Below are positions 1 to 7,837 of a stretch of 19,416 nt of DNA, piece after piece; positions within the stretch are counted from its first letter, which is position 1, and each line of letters begins with the position of its first letter. Source of the stretch: DASYUM01 sp036001225 (lineage in GTDB: Bacteria; Methylomirabilota; Methylomirabilia; Rokubacteriales; DASRDR01); the NCBI GenBank assembly GCA_036001225.1, contig DASYUM010000144.1, positions 1 through 19,416 of the forward strand, in the 5' to 3' direction. The notes below the pieces were generated by a model. It had not been told where the DNA came from, ran no database searches, and was given only the letters and a program-made list of their open reading frames with translations. The position numbers were made by a program, and so were the translations under genes.

Positions 1-7
1 GCTCGCC

Positions 8-41
8 CCGGACGGCGGGGCCCCAGCCCCGCGACGTCCGG
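8..41 (-). terminator. Strong GC-rich hairpin downstream of the acyl-CoA dehydrogenase gene
   Basis: The two arms pair over 13 base pairs: positions 8-14 with 35-41 and 15-20 with 27-32. The loop is 6 bases and there is a 2-base bulge at 33-34. It lies 84 bases past the stop codon of the acyl-CoA dehydrogenase gene, so it may end that transcript. No T-tract follows on the minus strand, so it is not a textbook intrinsic terminator. The rest of positions 1-124 holds nothing I can recognise. Confidence 0.4.
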
Positions 42-124
42 AGGCTCGCATGCGCGGCATACGCCTCGGCCCGCCTCCTCCCTGCGTCCTAGGGCTGCTC
101 GGTTCTCGGCCCGGCGATGGGCGG

Positions 125-1315
125 TCAATCTTTCGGAAGGCCGAGCACGCGCTCGGCGATGATATTCCGCTGAATCTCCGTCGTTCCCCCCTCGATGGAG
201 TTCGCCCGCGAGCGGAGGAAGGAGTATTGCCAGATGCCATCGTCCACCGCCCACGGCGAGCCGCGCCCGAGCTGCCCGTACATCCCCAGGACCTCCTGGG
301 CGACCTCCTGGAGCGCCTGGTGGCGGTCACACCACCAGATCTTCCCCGCCGACGCCTCCGGCCCCGGCAGCTCGCCCTTGAGCAGCCGGGTAATCGCGCG
401 CGCCGCGGTGTACTTGAAGACGGCGTTGTCGATCACGAGCTGGGCGAGTCGCTGGCGGAGCACGGGGTCCTGGGCCGCCGTCCCGCCGTTCCGCCGCATC
501 CGCTTGGCGAGGCCGAGCGTCGCCTCGAGGGCGATCTGGAATCGGGCCTGCAGGCCGAAGCCGAGGGCCAGCCGCTCGTACATGAGCGTGGTGATCCCGA
601 CCGGCCACCCCTGGTTGAGCTCGCCGAGGACGTTCTCGACCGGCACCCGCACGTTCTCGAGGAACACCTCGTTGAACTCGGCGTCGCCGGTGAGCTGCCG
701 GAGCGGGCGGACCGTCACCCCCGGCGAGTGCATGTCGATGAGGAAGTAGGTGATGCCCTTGTGCTTGGGGGCGGCGGGATCGGTGCGGGCCAGCAGCATC
801 ATCCAGTCGGCGATGTGGGCCAGGCTGGTCCACACCTTCTGGCCATTGACCACGAAGTGGTCGCCGTCGCGGACGGCGCGGGTCTGGAGCGCGGCCAGAT
901 CGGAGCCGGCGTTGGGCTCCGAGTAGCCCTGACACCAGATCTCCTCGCCGGTCAGGATCTTCTGGAGGTAGCGTCGCTTCTGGGCGTCGGTGCCGTAGGC
1001 GATGATCGTCGGCCCCGCCATGCCGAGTCCGAGGATGTTGAGCGGCGGCGGCGCCTTGTGGAGGGTGAGCTGCTCGTGGAAGATCAGCTCCTCCATCCAG
1101 GTGAGGCCGCGGCCGCCGTACTCCTTCGGCCACGTGATGCCGAGCAGGCCCGCCTCGTACATCTTCCGCTGCCAGCGGCGGCCGAACTCGTACATCTCGG
1201 CGCGGGGGATGTCGGTGGTCGGCCGAGAGGCCCAGTCAGGGGGGAGGTTGGCCCGGAGCCAGCCCCGGATCTCGTCGCGGAAGGCCTCCTGCTCGGGGCT
1301 CAGCTTGAAGTCCAT
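125..1315 (-). CDS. Acyl-CoA dehydrogenase
   Basis: This 396-residue protein has the usual length of the acyl-CoA dehydrogenase family. These FAD flavoenzymes introduce a 2,3 double bond into acyl-CoA thioesters and pass electrons to ETF. The N-terminal helical domain begins MDFKLSPEQEAFRDEIRGWL. The middle domain carries the FAD/substrate signature around QGYSEPNAGSDLAAL, near residues 130-145. The C-terminus carries IEGGTTEIQRNIIAERVLG, in which Glu375 is at the position of the catalytic base of the medium-chain-type enzymes. The start ATG has a good ribosome-binding site (GGAGGG, 4 bases upstream). A 125-base gap with a possible promoter separates it from the signalling run, so it is probably a separate transcription unit. 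Substrate chain length and pathway (fatty acid, branched-chain or sterol-like) cannot be told from the sequence alone. Confidence 0.95.
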   Translation of the reverse strand: MDFKLSPEQEAFRDEIRGWLRANLPPDWASRPTTDIPRAEMYEFGRRWQRKMYEAGLLGITWPKEYGGRGLTWMEELIFHEQLTLHKAPPPLNILGLGMAGPTIIAYGTDAQKRRYLQKILTGEEIWCQGYSEPNAGSDLAALQTRAVRDGDHFVVNGQKVWTSLAHIADWMMLLARTDPAAPKHKGITYFLIDMHSPGVTVRPLRQLTGDAEFNEVFLENVRVPVENVLGELNQGWPVGITTLMYERLALGFGLQARFQIALEATLGLAKRMRRNGGTAAQDPVLRQRLAQLVIDNAVFKYTAARAITRLLKGELPGPEASAGKIWWCDRHQALQEVAQEVLGMYGQLGRGSPWAVDDGIWQYSFLRSRANSIEGGTTEIQRNIIAERVLGLPKD

Positions 1316-1359
1316 GGGTCCCTCCGCGCGGGTCGGGGGCGTGGGATACGTTCGGCTTC

Positions 1360-1365
1360 AGTATA
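1360..1365 (-). promoter_or_regulatory. Possible -10 element (TATACT) for the acyl-CoA dehydrogenase gene
   Basis: On the minus strand TATACT stands out in otherwise very GC-rich sequence, 45 bases upstream of the ATG at 1315. I find no convincing -35 hexamer at 16-18 bases spacing and no extended -10 TG. The assignment rests on the AT-rich hexamer and its position alone. Confidence 0.3.
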
Positions 1366-1383
1366 GCGCGATTCTTGCCGCCG

Positions 1384-1422
1384 GCCGCGCGGACGCCGGC
1401 GCTGGCCCGGCCGGCGCGCGGC
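1384..1422 (-). terminator. GC-rich inverted repeat at the end of the signalling/pilus gene run
   Basis: An 8-base arm at 1384-1391 pairs with 1415-1422 across a GC-rich 23-base loop that can itself fold. It lies 19 bases after the stop codon of the last receiver gene, where a terminator for the long run would be expected. There is no T-tract after it, so the call is weak. Confidence 0.25.
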
Positions 1423-1440
1423 GGGGAGCCGGAGCGGGGG

Positions 1441-1848
1441 TCAGCGGCGCCGGCGCTCGGCCAGAATCCGGCGCACCATTTCCACGAAGGCGGCGGCCCG
1501 GAACGGCTTCGTGATGTGGCAGGTCGCGCCGACCCCGGCGCTGAGCGTCCGGTAGATGGGCTCTTCCTGGGCCGTCACGATGATCACCGGCACGTCCTGC
1601 ATCACCGGATCCCCGCGCAGGCGCGCGAGCGCGGCATAGCCGTCCATCCCGCGCATCATCACGTCGAGGACGATGAGATCCGGCCGATGCTGCCGGCCGA
1701 GGCCGAGGACCTCCTCGCCGTCGGCCGCCTCCAGGATGCGGAAGCCGGCGTCGGTCAGCAGCTCGCGGACGAGGGCCCGGACGTGGGCGTCGTCATCGAC
1801 GACGAGCACCAGCGGGGGAGCGGGACGGGGGTCGACCAGCGTGTCCAT
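1441..1848 (-). CDS. Single-domain response regulator (CheY-like receiver)
   Basis: This 135-residue protein is one receiver domain and nothing else. It has the acidic cluster VVDDD (residues 16-20), the phospho-accepting Asp62 in LIVLDVMMRGMDG, Thr92 in IIVTAQE and the conserved Lys114 in ITKPF, so it should be competent for phosphorylation. There is no output domain, so it would act by binding a partner or by relaying phosphate. I prefer the ATG at 1848 because GAGGG lies 8 bases upstream. A GTG at 1863 would add five residues and overlap the previous stop codon. It is the last gene of the run, 11 bases or less after the GAF-receiver gene, so it is probably co-expressed with the hybrid kinases upstream. 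Confidence 0.9.
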   Translation of the reverse strand: MDTLVDPRPAPPLVLVVDDDAHVRALVRELLTDAGFRILEAADGEEVLGLGRQHRPDLIVLDVMMRGMDGYAALARLRGDPVMQDVPVIIVTAQEEPIYRTLSAGVGATCHITKPFRAAAFVEMVRRILAERRRR

Positions 1849-1859
1849 CCTCGACGCCC

Positions 1860-2927
1860 TCACGCTGACGGCGATGCCGGGCCCGGGCCGTGCAACAGCG
1901 CCCGCACCTTGGCCGTTAGGACGTCGGGCGTGAACGGCTTGGGCAGGAAGTGGACGGTCGTGTCCGGCAGCCGATCCTTCGGGTATCCCGAGACGTAGAG
2001 CACCTTCGTGTCCGCCCGCAGCGGACGCACCCGCTGGCCGAGCTCGCCGCCGTCCACGTGCGGCATCATCACATCGGTGACGATCAGGTCGATCGGCCCG
2101 GCGTGCCAGTCGGCCACCAGCAGCGCGTCGTTTCCCTCCCGAGCCTCCAGCACGTTGTAGCCGGCCTCTTCCAGGGCCTCGCGCATCAGGGCCCGGGTCT
2201 CGTCCTCGTCGTCCACGACGAGAATGGTCGGGCCGGCGACGGCCGGACTGTCGGGCGAGCTTGCCCCCCAGTCTGCCGGCGGCGTCTCGGCGAGCAGGGG
2301 AGGTATGAGTGCCATCACGTCCCCTGACGGGCGCGGCTCATCGGGAGGGCCGCCGACGGGCGCCGCCGGCCTCGGAGTGCCGCGGTGTTCCCGGCCGGCC
2401 GGCCACGCCGCGGCGATTCGTTTGAGTGTCGCTTTCAGGTCCATGCCCATGATCCTCCTTGTTCCGGCGGCACCGGGCGGCGCCTTCATGGCCGCGCCGG
2501 TCTGGTGCCCGATCAGGGTCGCGAGCGTGATTTCCGCTGGCGTGAACGCCCTCGCCTCCGTGAGCCAGGCCGCCACCAGCGCTCCGGTCAACTCGGCGGC
2601 CTCCAGCAGGGGAACGAAGAGCACCGAGCGGACGGGGAACCGTTCGGCGAGCATCCGGTCGAGTCGGTAATCCACCTCGGCGTGGTCCGAGAAGACCGGC
2701 CCCCGCGTCTCCCATGCCTCGACGATCAGCCGGTGGCCCTTGACGGGAATCGGGAACTCCACGAAGGCCTCGAGGAGATCCCGGGGGACGCGATAGCCGG
2801 CCACCGCCCGGAGCGCCTCGCCGTCGGCGTTGATCACGTACGCCCCGGCGAAGTCGGCCCCGAGCGCCCGGCCGAGCCGCCGGGCCGCGCGCCGCAGCAC
2901 TTTCGTTTGATCCACGGCCGAGCTCAT
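1860..2927 (-). CDS. GAF domain - receiver domain protein
   Basis: The 355-residue protein joins an N-terminal GAF-like sensor domain (about residues 8-148) to a C-terminal receiver (about 233-345) through a Pro/Ala-rich linker. The receiver is intact: VVDD at 237-240, phospho-Asp285 in LIVTDVMMPHVDG, Ser313, Lys330 in FLPKPF. The GAF domain is closely related to the C-terminal GAF of the membrane PAS-DHp protein at 9337-10875. The start ATG at 2927 overlaps the stop of the hybrid kinase gene (ATGA), so I discard the much longer open frame that runs upstream inside that kinase gene. Inside the gene, at the domain boundary, is a near-perfect ribosome-binding site before in-frame ATG codons (separate entry), so a receiver-only form may also be made. 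There is no DNA-binding domain; the output is unknown. Confidence 0.88.
   Translation of the reverse strand: MSSAVDQTKVLRRAARRLGRALGADFAGAYVINADGEALRAVAGYRVPRDLLEAFVEFPIPVKGHRLIVEAWETRGPVFSDHAEVDYRLDRMLAERFPVRSVLFVPLLEAAELTGALVAAWLTEARAFTPAEITLATLIGHQTGAAMKAPPGAAGTRRIMGMDLKATLKRIAAAWPAGREHRGTPRPAAPVGGPPDEPRPSGDVMALIPPLLAETPPADWGASSPDSPAVAGPTILVVDDEDETRALMREALEEAGYNVLEAREGNDALLVADWHAGPIDLIVTDVMMPHVDGGELGQRVRPLRADTKVLYVSGYPKDRLPDTTVHFLPKPFTPDVLTAKVRALLHGPGPASPSA
2454..2460 (-). promoter_or_regulatory. Internal Shine-Dalgarno site AAGGAGG inside the GAF-receiver gene
   Basis: On the minus strand AAGGAGG is followed by in-frame ATG codons at 2450 (3 bases on) and 2444 (9 bases on, better spacing). 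The site spans tandem AGG-AGG arginine codons, which look uncommon beside the CGG/CGC used in the neighbouring genes. Initiation at 2444 would give a 194-residue linker-plus-receiver protein ending at 1860. It sits just after the GAF domain, either as a true second start or as a relic of two once-separate genes. Confidence 0.5.
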
Positions 2928-4525
2928 GACGTACTGCTCTCGGGCGCCGGCCCGAGCGCCCGCAGCCTCTCCCGGACCACCCGCCGGACCTCGTCCGGCT
3001 GGAAGGGCTTGGTCAGGCTCGGCACGCCGATCCGGTCCAGGAACTGGGCGATGGCGGGGCTCAGGTTGTCTCCCGTGATGAAGACGATCCGGCGCTGCAG
3101 GCCGGGGTGGTGGCGCTCGAGCTCGCGGTAGAGGCCGGCCCCGTCGAGGGAGGGCATCCGCAGGTCGCTGAGGATGAGGTCGTAGGTGACGCTCCGGATC
3201 TTCTCCAGGGCCATGGCGCCATTGCTGGCGGTCTCGATGTGATGCGCGTCCTGGGCGAGGATCTCCGCCAGCAGCTCGGCCACGTCCGGCTCGTCCTCCA
3301 CGACCAGGATCGCCTTCCCCCGCACCGGCGGGCCCTCGTCCGCCGGCGCCGTCGCGGAGGCGGCCTCGGGAGCGGTCCTGACCGGCAGCTCCAGCACGAA
3401 GAGGGTGCCCTGGCCGGCGCCGCTCTCGACCCAGATGCTCCCACCGTGCCCAGCCACGATCCCCTGGCACACGGCGAGACCGAGCCCGCTCGCCTGACCG
3501 GGCTTGGTCGTGAAGAAGGGCTCGAAGATCCGCGCCTGGATGGCGGGCGGGATGCCGGGCCCGGTGTCGGCCACCTCCAGGCTCACCCGTCGCCGGTCCG
3601 GGTCGAACCGGCTGGTGAGGGTGAGCCGGCGCGGCGGCGGGCTGTCGCGCATCGCCTGGTGGGCGTTCGCCACGAGGTTCACCAGCACTCGGCGGAGCTG
3701 GTGGGGATCGGCCCACAGCAGGGGCAGGTCGGGGGTGAGGTCGAGCGCCACCTGGACGTCGTCCACGCCGAGCTGATAGGCGAGCAGCTCGAGGGCTTCC
3801 GCGGCCAGCTCGTTGAGCTGGGTCTCCCGGTACTCGGGGGTGCGCTGCCGGGCCACCGCGGTGAACCGCTGGAGGATGCGGCTGCAGCGCTCGGCCGCGC
3901 CGGCCAGCTTCTCGACGCGCGAGGCCAGCGGGCCAGCCGGGATCGCCTGGCGGAGAAGGGCGGCGTGGCCGATGACGACGGATAGCGGGTTGTTCAGCTC
4001 GTGGGCCACCCCGGCCAGGAGCGCGCCGAGGACGGCGACCTTCTCGCTCTGCTGGAGGATCTCGCGCTGGGGCTGGATCGCATCGGGCACGCTCTCCACG
4101 AGCCGGCGGTAACGTTCTTCGGATTCCCGCAGCGCCTGCTCGGCCCCCCGCATCCGGAGGAGCGCCTTTACCGTCGTGGTCAGCACCGCCGGCTCGACCG
4201 GCGGCACCAGATAGGCATCGGCGCCGTTGGCCAGCCCGGGGGCGGTTTCCTTGCCGCCGACCTCCGTTGCCGACAGACAGAGGACCGGAATGGCGGCGGT
4301 GGCGCCCTCGGCCTTGAGCCGCCGGCAGACCTCGAGGCCGGACATGTCCGGGAGGTCCACGTTGAGGATGATCAAGTCGGGCTGAGCGATGGCCAGGCGG
4401 AGGGTCTCGCCGCCGGTGCCGGCCTCGGTCACCTCGAAGCCCGCCTGACGCAGGATGCCACTGGTGGCGGCCCGCGCGGGCGCGCTGTCGACGTTGAGGA
4501 TCGTGATCCGCGGGGTATCGGCCAT
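2924..4525 (-). CDS. Hybrid histidine kinase: pseudo-receiver - DHp - ATPase - receiver
   Basis: The 533-residue soluble protein has, in order, a degenerate receiver (residues 7-125), a PAS stub (ESEERYRRLVESVPDAI, 134-150), a DHp domain with His175 in AHELNNP, an ATPase domain (Asn283/Asn287, DTGPGIP, FEPFFTTK, GLGL) and an intact C-terminal receiver (VVEDE, Asp454, Thr484, Lys506). In the first receiver the phospho-accepting Asp is Asn55 (LIILNVDLPDMSG) and the conserved Lys is Pro108, so it probably cannot be phosphorylated. The PAS domain stops after its first helix. I chose ATG 4525 because GGGAG lies 8 bases upstream; ATG 4561 would add 12 residues but has no such site. It follows pilB by about 40 bases and overlaps the next gene by 4. 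The kinase core and last receiver closely resemble those of the kinase at 16826-19416. Confidence 0.92.
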   Translation of the reverse strand: MADTPRITILNVDSAPARAATSGILRQAGFEVTEAGTGGETLRLAIAQPDLIILNVDLPDMSGLEVCRRLKAEGATAAIPVLCLSATEVGGKETAPGLANGADAYLVPPVEPAVLTTTVKALLRMRGAEQALRESEERYRRLVESVPDAIQPQREILQQSEKVAVLGALLAGVAHELNNPLSVVIGHAALLRQAIPAGPLASRVEKLAGAAERCSRILQRFTAVARQRTPEYRETQLNELAAEALELLAYQLGVDDVQVALDLTPDLPLLWADPHQLRRVLVNLVANAHQAMRDSPPPRRLTLTSRFDPDRRRVSLEVADTGPGIPPAIQARIFEPFFTTKPGQASGLGLAVCQGIVAGHGGSIWVESGAGQGTLFVLELPVRTAPEAASATAPADEGPPVRGKAILVVEDEPDVAELLAEILAQDAHHIETASNGAMALEKIRSVTYDLILSDLRMPSLDGAGLYRELERHHPGLQRRIVFITGDNLSPAIAQFLDRIGVPSLTKPFQPDEVRRVVRERLRALGPAPESSTS

Positions 4526-4567
4526 CTGGGATTCTCCCGTGCCAGGGTCCTGTCGTGACATGGGCGT

Positions 4568-6361
4568 TCAGTCCGCGAACGTCACCCGGATGATCTCGTC
4601 GAGCGTGGTGAGGCCCGTCGCGACCTTCCGGAGCCCGGCCTGACGGAGGGTCCCCATTCCGTGTTTGACCGCGATCCGCTTCAACTCGCTCGCCGGCCGT
4701 TGCTTGACGATCGCCTCCTGGAGCTCGGGGTCGGTGCTGACCTCGAGGATCTCGTGGATGGCGGTGCGTCCCCGGTAGCCGGTGTTGGCGCAGGCGGCGC
4801 AGCCTCGGCCCTGATGCGTCTGCACCGATTCGACCTCCTCGGCGGTGAACCCGACGTCGAGGAGGGTGGACATGGGCACCTCGGTCGGCACCCGGCAGTC
4901 CGGGCAGATCCGGCGGCAGAGCCGCTGGGCCACCACCAGGAGGAGCGAGGACGCGACCAGGAACGGCAAGGCGCCCATGTCGATCAGGCGGGTCACCGTG
5001 CTCGGCGCGTCGTTGGTGTGCAAGGTGGAGAGGACGAGGTGGCCGGTGAGGGCGGCCCGGATGGCGATCTGCATCGTCTCGGTGTCCCGCATCTCGCCGA
5101 CCATGATCACGTCGGGATCCTGGCGGAGGAACGAGCGGAGGGCCGTCGAGAAGCTGAGACCGATGGCCTCGTGGACCTGGAGCTGGCTGACCCGGGGGAG
5201 GTTGTACTCGACCGGGTCCTCGGCCGTGATGATGTTGATCTCGGGCGACTTGATGGCGGCCAGCGCCGCGTAGAGGGTCGTCGTCTTGCCGCTGCCGGTG
5301 GGCCCGGTGGCGAGGATCATCCCGTAGGGCTTTCGAATCGCCCGCTCGAATCGCGCCCGGTCGTCCTCGTCCAGCCCGAGCTTCTCGAGATCGAGCCGGA
5401 CCGCCGCCTTGTCGAGGATCCGCAGCACGATCTTCTCGCCGAAGAGGGTGGGGAGCGAGGAGACGCGGAGGTCGACGTCTTTGCCCGACAGCTTCACTGA
5501 GATGCGGCCGTCCTGGGGCAGTCGCCGCTCGGCGATGTCCATCCTCGCTATGACCTTCACGCGCGACAGGATAGCGGCCTCCAGCGCCTTGGGGGGCGTC
5601 ATCATGTCGTGCAGCACGCCGTCGATCCGGTAGCGGACCAGGAAGTCGTCCTGGCTCGGCTCCAGGTGGATGTCGGAGGCGCCCCTTCGGATCGCGTCGG
5701 CCAGCACGAGGCTGACCAGGCGGATGACCGGGGCCTCGCCGGCCTCTTGGGCGAGCTCCGTGATGTCGAGCGCCTGGAGGCGCTCGCTGACCTCGAGAGC
5801 GTCGGCCCCGACTTGGTGCTCGGTCCGAAGGAGCTCCTCGATCTGGCCGGCCCCTTCCAGGTAGTGCTTGTCGATCGCCTCCTTGATCTCGGCCTCGGAG
5901 GCGAGGACCGGGACGACGTGGAGCCCGGTGGCGAAGCGGACGTCGTCCACGGCGAGCAAGACGGTCGGGTCGGAGAGGGCGAGGGTCAGCTTGTTGTCCA
6001 CCTTGCGGACCGGGAAGACCCGGTACTTCTGGACGATCTCCTTCCTCACGAGGGCGGTAACGGTCTCCGAGACCTCGACGCGCGCGAGCGTGATGACCGG
6101 CAAGCCGTACTTCCGGCTCAGGAAATCCAGGAGGGCCACCTCGCTGAGCACCCCCAGGCGCTCCAGTGTCGTGCCGAGGCCGTCGTTGGCTCGGCGGTGC
6201 TCGGTCGCGACCTGCTGCGCCTGGGTGGCGGTCAGGAGGCCTTCCTTGAGGAGGACGGTGAGGAGGCGGGAGCCGCCGGCCGCGTCCGGTTCCCGCGCGC
6301 TCCCGGCCTCTCGCGTCGCCGCCGGCACCGCCCCCAGCCCGCTGCCGCCTGGAGGTCGCAT
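4568..6361 (-). CDS. pilB: Type IV pilus assembly (extension) ATPase PilB
   Basis: The 597-residue protein is the hexameric cytoplasmic ATPase that drives pilin polymerisation. It has an N-terminal MshEN/GspE-N region (about residues 30-170), then the secretion ATPase core: Walker A GPTGSGKTTTLYAAL near residue 353, an acidic Asp box (ITAEDPVEY), Walker B DPDVIMVGEMRD, the His box (LSTLHTNDA) and a zinc-binding tetracysteine (CRRICPDC and GCAAC). The zinc motif and the MshEN region favour PilB/GspE over the retraction ATPase PilT. The start ATG overlaps the stop of the PilX-like gene (ATGA). The longer upward extension of the frame lies inside that gene and is rejected. Coming directly after four pilin-like genes, it is assigned to a type IV pilus rather than type II secretion. 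No PilC, PilT, PilM-Q or PilD is in view, so those parts must be encoded elsewhere. Confidence 0.95.
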   Translation of the reverse strand: MRPPGGSGLGAVPAATREAGSAREPDAAGGSRLLTVLLKEGLLTATQAQQVATEHRRANDGLGTTLERLGVLSEVALLDFLSRKYGLPVITLARVEVSETVTALVRKEIVQKYRVFPVRKVDNKLTLALSDPTVLLAVDDVRFATGLHVVPVLASEAEIKEAIDKHYLEGAGQIEELLRTEHQVGADALEVSERLQALDITELAQEAGEAPVIRLVSLVLADAIRRGASDIHLEPSQDDFLVRYRIDGVLHDMMTPPKALEAAILSRVKVIARMDIAERRLPQDGRISVKLSGKDVDLRVSSLPTLFGEKIVLRILDKAAVRLDLEKLGLDEDDRARFERAIRKPYGMILATGPTGSGKTTTLYAALAAIKSPEINIITAEDPVEYNLPRVSQLQVHEAIGLSFSTALRSFLRQDPDVIMVGEMRDTETMQIAIRAALTGHLVLSTLHTNDAPSTVTRLIDMGALPFLVASSLLLVVAQRLCRRICPDCRVPTEVPMSTLLDVGFTAEEVESVQTHQGRGCAACANTGYRGRTAIHEILEVSTDPELQEAIVKQRPASELKRIAVKHGMGTLRQAGLRKVATGLTTLDEIIRVTFAD

Positions 6362-7815
6362 CAGTCGCAGACGGCCGTCAGGCTGTCGGCCTGCCGGCAC
6401 TCGAGCCACGTGCCGCGGGGGATCAGGGTCACCGCGCTCCCCGGCGGGCTGGTGAAGCCCGACGGCGGCGCCGCCGAGCCGTAGGCCGAGCTGTAGGTGA
6501 GCGAGGTCGCGGCGGCGTTCACGCCCACGGTGTGCGCGACCACGCTGCCGGTGACGGTCGAGGGGTTGAAGTCGAAGCGCCCGCCGGAGTAGACGATGCC
6601 CTGGATGGTCGTGTTCTGGTTGCTGTTGTTCAGCCAGATGCTCTGGGCGCCGGCCGGCTCGTTGGGGTTGTAGGCGAGGATCGCCAGCGGATAACCGCAC
6701 GTGGCGCACGTGGGCGGCTGCGTGATGAACACCGTCGTCCCCAGCAGCGTCAGGTCCACCAGGTCTTTCTTCCCGGTGTTGCCGTCCCCGTGGAGGACCA
6801 GGGTGCCGTTGAGGACGATGTTGTTCTTCACGGTGACGGCACCCATGATGTACAGGAGAGCCGGCGCCGCCGCCGTCCCCAGGATGCCGCCGGCGACCTG
6901 GAGGACCGCGGGACCTCCAGAGCTGGTCTGGATGCTCAGCGAGGCATCGAGGCGGACCATGCCCAGGCACTGGACGCCGACGTGGCAGGTCGTCGGATCA
7001 TAGGCGGACGTAGCCGGGTTGCACTGGGTCGGACAGGGCGTGGTGAGGGCCGTCAGGTAGTAGGGGTACATGACGCACGGCCCCCGCGGCGCCGCCGGGA
7101 CGGTGACCCCGGAGGGGACGGGGTAGTTGTCGCCGCCCACGTTGACGCCCCCCCCGGCCACCGGGGTGCAGCGGATCGCGCCCGGGACGGGAATCTGCGC
7201 ATAGGTGCGCGGGCCATGGAGGTCCTCGACGTCGCGCGGCGTGATCGTGGCGTTGGGGTCGTTGGGTGGGTCACTGCAGCGCACGCCATCGTCGCTCGAG
7301 CAGACGTGCTTCCACGGATCGTCCCGCACCAGCCAGGCCCGGACGCGGGCGCGGCCCCGGCCGTCGGTCGTGCTGCCGAGGGCCGTGAGCAGCACGATCT
7401 GGTTCCCGTCCACCGCCGGGTTCGGGTCCGCCGGGTCGTTGTCGAGCCGGGCCGTGAAGGTGCCCGTGCTGACTGCGGCCAGACGGGTCGTCTGGCAGGC
7501 CACCCCACTGGGCCCGGTGATGCACGAGCACCCGCCGGGCGAGCAGGTGTAGGTATTCCCGAGGAAGTTCGTGAAGTCGGGCGGGACCTGGACCTGGCTG
7601 CGCAGGGCCTGAAGCGCCGCTTCCGCCACCATCAGCGCCTGCTTCCCGCGGAGGTCGTTCTGGCCGATCCGCACCTCCAGGCCCCCGAGGGCGGTGAACG
7701 AGACCGCCATGATCCCGAGCACCACCATGGCGATGACCGCCATCACGAGCGCGGCGCCCCGCTCGTCACCGAGCGGGCCTCGCTCCCATTCGGATCCTGT
7801 CCCGCGCCTGATCAT
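6361..7815 (-). CDS. PilX-like type IV pilus minor pilin, cysteine-rich
   Basis: The 484-residue protein starts with a short basic/acidic leader and one hydrophobic helix (GAALVMAVIAMVVLGIMAVS, residues 20-39), typical of PilX N-terminal regions, followed by a helix ending in EAALQALRSQ. The large remainder looks like an exported beta-rich domain and holds 16 cysteines, among them TCSPGGCSC near residue 93, PTCATC late in the protein, and a C-terminal pair (LEC and AVCD) resembling a pilin disulfide loop. It is longer than ordinary PilX proteins (about 150-200 residues), so the C-terminal part may do extra work, perhaps in place of a tip adhesin. I chose ATG 7815 because GGAG lies 8 bases upstream and the next upstream start would overlap the pilW-like gene. 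It is the fourth gene of the minor pilin block and overlaps pilB. Confidence 0.82.
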   Translation of the reverse strand: MIRRGTGSEWERGPLGDERGAALVMAVIAMVVLGIMAVSFTALGGLEVRIGQNDLRGKQALMVAEAALQALRSQVQVPPDFTNFLGNTYTCSPGGCSCITGPSGVACQTTRLAAVSTGTFTARLDNDPADPNPAVDGNQIVLLTALGSTTDGRGRARVRAWLVRDDPWKHVCSSDDGVRCSDPPNDPNATITPRDVEDLHGPRTYAQIPVPGAIRCTPVAGGGVNVGGDNYPVPSGVTVPAAPRGPCVMYPYYLTALTTPCPTQCNPATSAYDPTTCHVGVQCLGMVRLDASLSIQTSSGGPAVLQVAGGILGTAAAPALLYIMGAVTVKNNIVLNGTLVLHGDGNTGKKDLVDLTLLGTTVFITQPPTCATCGYPLAILAYNPNEPAGAQSIWLNNSNQNTTIQGIVYSGGRFDFNPSTVTGSVVAHTVGVNAAATSLTYSSAYGSAAPPSGFTSPPGSAVTLIPRGTWLECRQADSLTAVCD

Positions 7816-7837
7816 GGAGCTCGCTCCTCGGTCCGAC

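Noticed and set aside
50..1366. Long plus-strand open frame (438 codons) over the acyl-CoA dehydrogenase gene
   Set aside because: It is antisense to a clear enzyme, is rich in Arg/Gly/Pro/Leu with no domain pattern, and is of the kind GC-rich codon use creates by chance.
2928..3716. Upstream extension of the GAF-receiver frame
   Set aside because: The extension runs inside the hybrid kinase gene in another frame and is Arg/Pro/Gly-rich; the ATG at 2927 with its ATGA overlap is the sensible start.
6362..6970. Upstream extension of the PilB frame
   Set aside because: It overlaps the PilX-like gene in another frame and has low-complexity Pro/Gly/His/Arg content; PilB similarity begins only after the ATG at 6361.
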